DNA from: Chitinimonas_A lacunae
GTDB taxonomy: Bacteria > Pseudomonadota > Gammaproteobacteria > Burkholderiales > Chitinimonadaceae
DNA length: 64,000 nt
NCBI RefSeq assembly: GCF_042650885.1
Contig: NZ_JBHSBU010000002.1
Location: 186,001 to 250,000 of the forward strand
Reading direction: 5' to 3'
Both the position numbers and the translations under genes were made by a program. The notes beneath the pieces were generated by a model. The model had not been told where the DNA came from, made no database searches, and saw nothing but the letters and a program-made list of their open reading frames with translations. Of this stretch, positions 12,001 to 21,000 are shown piece after piece. Numbering within the stretch: position 1 is the first letter of the stretch; the number at the start of each line of letters is the position of its first letter.

Positions 12001-15000
12001 GGCGCCAGTCGCCCGTGCCTTGCAGGCTTTCGCCGTCGCTGAGCCACGATTGCAGCGTGATGCGGCCGTCTTCCTCGGTCCAGGCGCCGATCAGATCGGC
12101 ACGACCGTCGCGGTTCTGGTCGTTGAGGCGCCAGGTGGCATCCTGTTTCCAGGCGCCCAGCACCCGGGCCGGGCCTTCGACCCATTCGACGCGCGGATTG
12201 CTGGTCGCACTGTCGCTGACCACCATACGCCAGACGCTGGCAACTGCCTGGCCGGCGTCATTTTTCCAGATCTGGACGATATCGCTCTGCCGGTCGCCCG
12301 TCAGATCGCCCACCAGATAACGCGCTCCGGGCCGGCTGGCGCCAAGCGACTGCTCGTAGCCGTTGACAAAGTAGTTGCTGCCGTTAGACGGCCAGTGTTT
12401 GGTCTTGACCGTGCCATCGGCCAGGGTCGAGATCGACAGCAGGTCACGAAAGCCATCGGCACTGCGGCCGTGGGTGAGATCGGCCACGAAATACTGGGTA
12501 TCGGTGTTCCACGGCCCGACCGTGCTGTCGTACTGGTCGTAGCTGTCGGGCCGGCGCACGGCCGAATAGGCGTGCAGTTCATTGCCGCTGCGATAGATAC
12601 GCACCGAGTCGGCCCGGCCATCGCGGTTCTGGTCGAGATAGAGCGTCTCGAGGCTGTCGTTGAGCGGACCGGCGAAATCGACAGTCTTGCCGGCCTTGTA
12701 GCCGTCGCCGGTGCTCAGGTATTCGAGCTGGTTGGTGCGGCCATTGGCGCCATCCCACTGCGCCAGCAGATCGTCGCGGCCGTCGCCGTTGACGTCGGCG
12801 CTGTAGAACTGGGTATAGGGCAGCAGGGTATTGCCGAGTTCGGCCACCACGATCTTGCTCATCCCGCTCTCGGCGGGGGCCCAGACATTGGCGATCATCA
12901 TCTGGTCGGCGCGGCGGCTCAGCTCGACCAGTTCGCTGCGACCGTCGCCATTGAGGTCGGCCGCCAGATAGCGTGTGCCGGCGCGCCAGGTGCCAAGCTG
13001 CGTCTCGGCGCCGACCACGAAGCCGTTGTCGCTGCCATACCACTGGGTCAGGATGGCTGCACCGCTATGGTCATGCCGGATCTCGAACATATCGAGCCGG
13101 CCATCGCCGTTGATATCGGCATTGAGGAACAGCCGGTCGCTCGACCAGTCGCTGTGCTGGCGGAACTGCTGGCCATCGAACAGCCAGGTGGCGAGCACGG
13201 TCTGTCCACGCTCGTCGGTCCAGGCCACGCTGAGGTCGGCGCGGCCGTCGTCGTTATGGTTGCTGAGCTGGTAGACGGCATTGTCGCGCCACGGACCGAG
13301 CAGGGTTTCCTGACCCTGGCGGTATTGCAGGCCGTTGGCCAGCGAGACGGTATACCACAGCGTCGCCACGGCCTGGCCGGCAGCGTTCTTCCAAATCTGT
13401 ACCACATCGGTGCGGCCGTCGCCCGTGACGTCGGCGGCAAAGAAGCGCTCATTGGGCTTGGGGGCACCGATGACGCTATCGGCGCCACGGTTGATCTTCA
13501 GATCGCTGGCGCCGTGCCAGTTGCCAAGCCGCAGGGTGCCGTCGTTATGGCGGTAGACCTCGATCCAGTCGCTGCTGCCGTTGCCGTCGATATCGCCCCA
13601 CAACCGTGGCTGGTTGCGTAATGAATCCTGGGTATTGCTCTGTAGCTTGAGGCTGCCGTCCGCCTGTACCGCGATGGCGGTCTGGCGGTTCTGCCCGATG
13701 CTATGGCCCGGTGCCTGATCGAATACCACCAGTTCCAGCCGGCCGTCGCGGGCCAGATCGACCATATGGAGCTGGCGTTCGTAGTAGAAGCCGTCCCACT
13801 CGATACTGTTGCCTGGCTTGAAGCCCTGGCCGTCGCCGGTCCAGTGGGTGGCGCGGGTCTTGCCGTTCAGCGGGTCGCTCACCACCCACAGGTCGGCCCG
13901 ACCATCGCCCGTGCTGTCGCCGACGATATAGCGGGTGGATGGCTGCCAGACGCCCAGTACGGTTTCCTGACCAAGGCTGAATCCCTCGGCGCCATTGAGC
14001 CAGCTGATCGCCACGGCCATGCCGTCATCGCGGCGGCGGATTTCCACCAGATCGCCGCGACCGTTGCCTTCCAGATCGACCGGGAGATACTGGCTGTCGG
14101 CCTGCCAGCGTCCCAGCACGCTGCGTCGGCCCGGCTCGAAGCCCTGGCCGGTGGCAAGCCATTGCTGGGCAATGGCCTGGCCTTCGCTGTCATGGCGGAT
14201 TTCCAGCAGATCGGCGCGACCGTCGCCGTTGAGGTCCAGGTCGAGATAACGGGTGTCGCGGCGCCAGTCGCCCTGCTGGCGGAACTGTTCGCCGTCGTTG
14301 CGCCAGACGGCGATCACCTGGCGGCCGTCTTCCTCGGCCCAGGTTGCCACCAGATCGCGTCGACCATCGCCGTCTTGATCGGTCAGCCGATAGCTGGCGC
14401 CTTCGCGCCAGGTGCCAAGCACGCTGTCGCTGCCCTTGCGGTAGCCGTTGCCGGTCGAGAACCACAGGGTCGCGACCGTCTGGTCGGCGTCGTTCTTCCA
14501 CAGTTGCACCAGGTCGGTGCGGCCATCGCCATCGGCGTCGCCAGCGATAAAGCGCGCGCCTGGGCGGCTGGTGCCCAGGGCCACATCGTTGCCCCGGTTG
14601 ATCCTGTTGTCGGTGCTGCCATACCAGAGGCCGATTCGTTCGCTGCCGTCGTGGTAGCGGTAGATCTCGATCCAGTCGGCCGTGCCGTTGCCGTCGATAT
14701 CGCCCCACAGCCGTGGCTGGATACGTTGCGAATCCTGGGTATTGCTCTGCAACTTGAGGCTGCCGTCGGCCTGAAGCGATACGGCGGTCTGGCGGTTCTG
14801 TCCGGCGCCATGGTTGGGGGCCTGGTCAAACACCACCAGTTCACGCCGGCCGTCGCGGCCAAGGTCGGCCAGGACGAGCTGGCGCTCGAGGTAGAAGCCG
14901 TCCCATTCGATACTCTGACCCTGAACAAAGCCCTGGCCGTCACCGGCCCAGTGCGTGGCGCGGGTCTTGCCGTTCTGCGGGTCGCTCACCACCCATAGAT

Positions 15001-18000
15001 CGGCCTTGCGGTCGGTATCGGCGTCGCCGACCAGATAGCGGTTCGAGGCCACCCATTTGCCAAGCACGGTCTGTGACAGGCGGACCAGACCCTGCTCGCC
15101 TTGGCGCCAGCCGGTCAGCACTGCCATGCCATCATCGCGGCGGCGGATTTCCACCAGATCGCCGCGGCCGTCGCCGTTGAGGTCGGCCACCTGATAGAGG
15201 CTGTTGGCCTGCCAACGGCCCAGTACCAGGCTCGGGCCTTCGCTGTAGCCGTTGCCGGTGGCGAGCCATTGCTGGGCCACGGCATTGCCGTCGTGATCGC
15301 GACGGATTTCCAGCAGATCGACCCGGCCATCGCCGTTGAGATCGATATCGAGGTAGCGGGTATCGCGCAGGGCGTCGCTGCGCTGGGTGAAGTGTTCGCC
15401 GTCGCTGAGCCAGGTGGCAAGGACCTGGCGGCCGTCGTCGTTGTCCCAGATCGCGACCAGATCGCGTCGGCCGTCGCCGTTCTGCTCGAGCAGTCGGTAG
15501 CTTGCATCCTCGCGCCACTGGCCGAGCACGCTGTCGCTGCCCTTGCTATAGGTCGAGCCATTGGCAAGCCAGACACTGGCGACTGCCTGGCCTGCCTCGT
15601 TTTTCCACAGTTGGACCACATCGCTGCGATTGTCGCCGTCGACGTCGCCGACAAAGAACCGTTCGGCAGGCTTGGATGCAATGGCGATGTCGGCGCCACG
15701 CACCAGCCGGTTGTCGTTGCTGGCATGCCAGTTGCCCAGCCGCAGATTGTCGCTTTGCCGGTAGACCTCGACCCAGTCGAGGTTGCCGTTGCCGTCGACA
15801 TCGCCCCACATGCGCGGCTGTAACCGCAGCGAATCCTGCAAGCCCGTCACGCTGTTGAGGCTGCCGTTGGCGCCGACCATGACCGTGGTAAAGCGGTGCT
15901 GATTGGCGCTATGGCTGGGGGCTTGGTCAAAGACCACCAGTTCACGCCGGCCATCGCGGGCCAGATCGAACAGGTGGATCTGTTTGTTGAAATAGAAGCC
16001 ATCCCATTCGATGCTCGGACCCTGGCTGAAACCGTTGCCATCTCCGCTCCAGCGGGTCACCCGGGTCTTGCCGCTCAGGCTGTCGCCCACCACCCACAGT
16101 TCGGCCCGGCCGTCGCTGCCGCTATCGCCGGCGATATAGCGGCTGGAAGCCTGCCAGCGACCCAATACCGTTTCCCCACCGCGCCGCAACCCCTCGGCGC
16201 CATTGAGCCAGTTGATCGCCACGGCCGTACCGTCGTCGCGGCGGCGGATTTCCAGTAGATCAACCCGGCCATCGCCATCGAGGTCGGCCACCTGATAGTG
16301 GCTATCGGCCCGCCAGCGGCCAAGCGAGGTCTGTTTGCCCTCGAGGTAGCCGCCCGGGCCGGCCAGCCATTGCCGGGCCAGGGCGTTGCCGGCGCTGTCG
16401 CGGCGGATTTCCAGCAGATCGGTGCGGCCGTCGCCGTTGCTGTCGAGTTCGAGATAGCGGACTTCCGGAGCGAGACTGCCGCCCTTGAGCAGGCGGCCCG
16501 CTTCGTTGCGCCATACCGAGATGGTCTGGCGGCCGTCTTCCTCAAACCAGACTGCCACCAGATCGCTGCGGCCATCGCCGTCATGGTCGGTCAGCCGGTA
16601 GCTGGCATTGGCGCGCCAGTCGCCGAGCACCACTTCGGCTTGCTGCGCGTGAACATTGCCCTCCGAGCGCCAGATAGTGGCGACAGCCTTGCCTTCGCTG
16701 TTCTTCCAGACCTGGATCACATCGCTGCGGCCGTCGGCGTCAAGGTCGCCCACAAAGAAGCGTTCCTCGGCCTTGGGCGCGCCGATGCCGACATCGCTGC
16801 CGCGCACGATCCGCTGATCGGCGCTGCCATGCCAGTTGCCCAGCCGCAGCGTGCCGTCGTGATGACGGTAGACCTCGATCCAGTCGGCGCTACCGTTGCC
16901 ATCCACATCGCCCCATAGATGCGGCTGTACCCGCAGCGAATCCTGCAGATGGCTGATGCTGCTGAGGCTGCCGTCGGCAGCCACCGTCACCGATACATGG
17001 CGGTTATGGCCCTGGCTGTGCTGCGGCGACTGGTCGAACACCACCAGGGTACGGCGGCCGTCACGGGCCAGCTCAGCGGTATAGACCTGTTTGTCGAGGT
17101 AAAAGCCATCCCACTCGATCGATTTGCCCAGGCTGAAGCCTTCGCTGTCGCCACGCCAGTGCACGGCCCGGGTCTTGCCGTTCAAGGCATCGCTGACTAC
17201 CCACAGATCGGCCCGGCCATTGCCCGTGGCATCACCCAGGGCATAGCGGGTCGACGCGCGCCAATCGCCGAGGACAGTCTCCTTGCCCGGGCTCAGTCCC
17301 GCTTCGCGGTTGAACCAGCTGGTGGCAACTGCCTGACCTTGGTCGTTGCGGCGGATTTCCAGCAGATCGGCGCGGCCGTCGCCGTCGAGGTCGGCCACCA
17401 GATAGCGGCTATCGGCCTGCCAGCGGCCCAGCACGCGCTGGCTGCCTGTCCGGTAGCCTTCACCGTCGGCCAGCCATTGGCGGGCAATGGCCCGTCCTTC
17501 GGTGTCATGACTGATTTCCAGCAGATCGGCACGACCATCGCCGTTGAGGTCGAGATCGAGATAGCGGCTGTCGCAGCGCCAGTTGCCGCGCTGGGCGAAC
17601 TGCTCGCCATCGCTGCGCCAGACGGCGATGGCCTGGCGGCCGTCTTCTTCGCTCCAGGTCGCCACCAGATCACGTCGGTTGTCGCTGTCCTGATCAAGCA
17701 AGCGGTAGCTTGTACCTTCACGCCATGTACCGATTACACTTTGTTCTCCCTTGACATAACCTTTTGGGGTGGATCGCCACACCGTCACGACGGCCTGGTT
17801 ATGTTCATTACGGCTGACCTGGACCACATCGGTGCGGCCATCGCCGTCGGTGTCGCCGGCCAGGAACTGCTCGCCAGCCACCGGAGTGCCAAGCAGCAGT
17901 TCACTGCCGCGCACGAGCTTGCCGCCATCGCCGCCGTGCCAGTTGATCAGCCGCTGCTTGCCGTCGCTGCCACGGGAGACATCGATCCAGTCGGCGCTGC

Positions 18001-21000
18001 CATTGCCGTCCACATCGCCCCACAGGCGAGGCTGCAAGCGCTGGTAATCCTGTAGACCGGTGGCAAGCAGCAAGCTGCCGTCAGTGGCCACCGTCACCGA
18101 GGTGTAGCGGTTCTGTCCCTGACTGTGTTGGGGTGCCTGGTCGAACGACACCAGTTCGGCGCGGCCGTCGCGGTTGAGGTCGGCGATATGGAGCTGGCGC
18201 TCGGCGTAGAAGCCATCCCATTCGATCGATTTGCCGGCGCTGAAGCCACCTTGGCCATTGCCGACCCAGTGACTGGCGCGGGTCTTGCCGCTCTGGCCTT
18301 CGCCCACCAGCCACAGATCGGCCCGGCCATCACCGTCGCTATCGCCCAGGGCATAGCGGATGGTGGGCGACCAGGCTCCCAGCACGGTTTCCTGACCACG
18401 GGTCAGGCCGTTGCCGTCATGGGTCCAGCCGATCGCCACGGCCTGACCATCGTCGCGGCGGCGGATCTGCACCAGGTCGCCACGGCCATTGCCGTCAAGA
18501 TCGGCGACCAGATACTGCGCCTCGGCCTGCCAGGGACCGAGCGTCACCGGCGTGCCGGCGACATAGCCGCCAGCGCTGGCGCGCCAGATCAGCGCGACTG
18601 CCTGGTCCGCGCGGTCGTGGCGGATTTCGATCAGTTCGGCGCGGCCATCGCCATCGACATCAATTTCCAGATAGCGCGTATCGCGCAGCAGCGCAGGCGA
18701 CAGGCCGGTATTGGCGTAGCTCGTGCTCGTTTCGAATTGAGCGGCCAGCGCAAGTCCTGCACTGGCGTCGTAGACCTTGGTGGCCACCACGCGACCCAGG
18801 GCGTCGTAACGGGTTTCTTCGACCACCCCGAGCGGGTTGATGGTAAACACCGGCCGGTTATGGGCGTCGTAGACATAACGCGTGACCATGCCGGCCGGAT
18901 CGGTCTTCTGGGTCAGATTGCCGCTGGCGTCGTAGACGAAAAGGCTCTGTAGGCGCAGCCCGGCCGGGTCGATGATCTGCTCGATCAGGCGGCCGGCCAC
19001 GTCGTAGCGGTAGTCGGTGGTCAGGGCAGCCCGCTCGCCGCTGCCTTCCTCGACGCGGACACGACGGCTGCGGCCGTCGTAGTGATAGCGCTGCACCTGC
19101 TTGCCGCCCAGACCTTCGCGTTCGACCTGCCATATCTGGCCCTTGCGGTCATAGCGGGTCGTGCTGATACGGCCATCGGGATCGGTTTCGCTGATCTGCT
19201 GGCCAAAGGCGTCGTATTGGTAGCTGGTGGTCTGCTTGAGGCCGTCGGGGTCGACGATCTTGCGCGCTATCCGACCCACGGGGTCGTATTCGTAACGGAT
19301 ACGCCGGCCCGAGGCATCGGTTTCGAGCACCAGTTGGCCCAACAGGTCGTAATCCTTGCTGCGGCGCTGGGTCAGGGCATCGGTCGTGCTCTTGAGCTTG
19401 CCGTTACGGTCGTACTGGTAGCTGGTGGTTTGTCCCAGGGCGTCCCGGATACTCAGTGTTTCGCCGTGACGGTTCTTCTTGGTGGTGATGCGAATATCGC
19501 CCGGCAGAATCTGGACCAGTTGCCGGTTGGCGTCGTCGTACTGGTAGCTGGTGGTCTGGCCCAGCTCATCGATGGTCGATACCACCCGGTCCCAGGCGTC
19601 GTAGCTCGAATAAGTGGTGATGCCCAGCGGGTCGGTCTTGCTGATGACCCGGCCCAGCCGATCGTACTGGTAATAGGTGGTGTGGCCACGCGGGTTGGTG
19701 CGTTGCAGCACGCGGCCAAAGCCGTCGAACACCACGTTGCTGATCAGGTTGAGCCCGTCAGGGTCGATGCTCGTCTGTACCCGATTGCCTTGCTTATCGT
19801 ACTGATGCCGTTCGAGCAGGCTGCGGCCGCCGCCCAGCTCGTGGCGCAACGACAGCAATTCGCCAAAGGCGTTATAGGTCTGGCTGCTGACGTAACCCAG
19901 GGCATCGGTCGTCGCTTCAAGCCGGCCGGCCGCGTCGTAGCGGTATTGGACGCGCCGGTCCTGCGCCGGGTCCCGGGCGGCGTCGAGCCGCTGTTGCAGC
20001 AAGGCGTCGATCAGACCGCCCTGGAGGCCGGTGGTATCGATGCGGCTGGCGTAATGCAGGTTCTCGACCAATAGACCGGTGTTGTCGTAGCGGTCGACGC
20101 TGACTTCGCCCAGCGCATTGATGGTATGGGTCAGTCGGCCGGCATGGTCGTAATAGAACAGCAGCGTCTGGCCCTTGGCATCGACAGTGGCGATCCGGCG
20201 GCCGGCCGCGTCATAGCGGTGCTGGGTGGCGCGCTCCTGCCAGATCCGTTCGATGGCGCTGCTGTCCTCAGCGCCGGCCAGCAGGGCGGCACCTTCGCCG
20301 TCGAGGATGGCGACCAGGCGACCCAGTGCATCGAAACGCTGGGTCTGGTGGCGGGCCTCCTCGCTGTCGGCGGCACGCAGGGTCTCGACCAGATTGCCGG
20401 CGCTGTCATAGCGGTAGCGGGTCAGACCGCCCTCGGCGGTGGTTTCGCTCAGCAGCCGGTTATGGCCGTCGTAGCTGAAATCCAGTCGCCGGTCGAGCGG
20501 ATCGGCCGGCGGGCGCAGCATATCGAACGATGCGGCAGGGCTTGCGGTAACCCGGCGGGCATAGCGGATCTCGCTTTGTTTGTTGCCTGCTACATCGTAA
20601 CGGGTTTCGGTCAGATAGCCCTCGGCGTCGAGCGAGCCGATACGGCGGCCTGCCGCGTCGTAATAGAAATACTGATGCAGATCGTCAGGGCTGGCTGCCG
20701 GCAGCAATTCAGCCAGTGCGCGGCCGTCCTGCCAACGGGCATCCTCGGCCAGCAGCGCCTGGGCAACCGGCTGGGCCAGTCGGATCTGTTCGACCAGGCG
20801 GCCGGCGCCGTCATAGCGCTGGCGCGTGGCAAAGCCGGCTGCGTCGACCACGGCCAGCAGCAGCCCTTCGCTGTCGTAGACATAGCGGGCGATACGGTCG
20901 TGCACCGAGCTGGCGATCGGGGGCAGATGCTGGCGCAGGATCTCGTCGCGGTTCGAGGTCACCGGCCGTAGGGCGCTGGAGTCGATCGCCTGCGCACTAT

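Noticed and set aside
8948..13621. Very long plus-strand open frame (about 1,557 codons) opposite the left giant gene; similar long frames at 2726-6937, 344-1210, 13703-14998 and others
   Set aside because: It mirrors the FG-GAP or YD repeats of the minus-strand gene. G/C-ending codons avoid TTA, CTA and TCA, so the antisense frame stays open. It has no independent ribosome-binding pattern or protein family signature.
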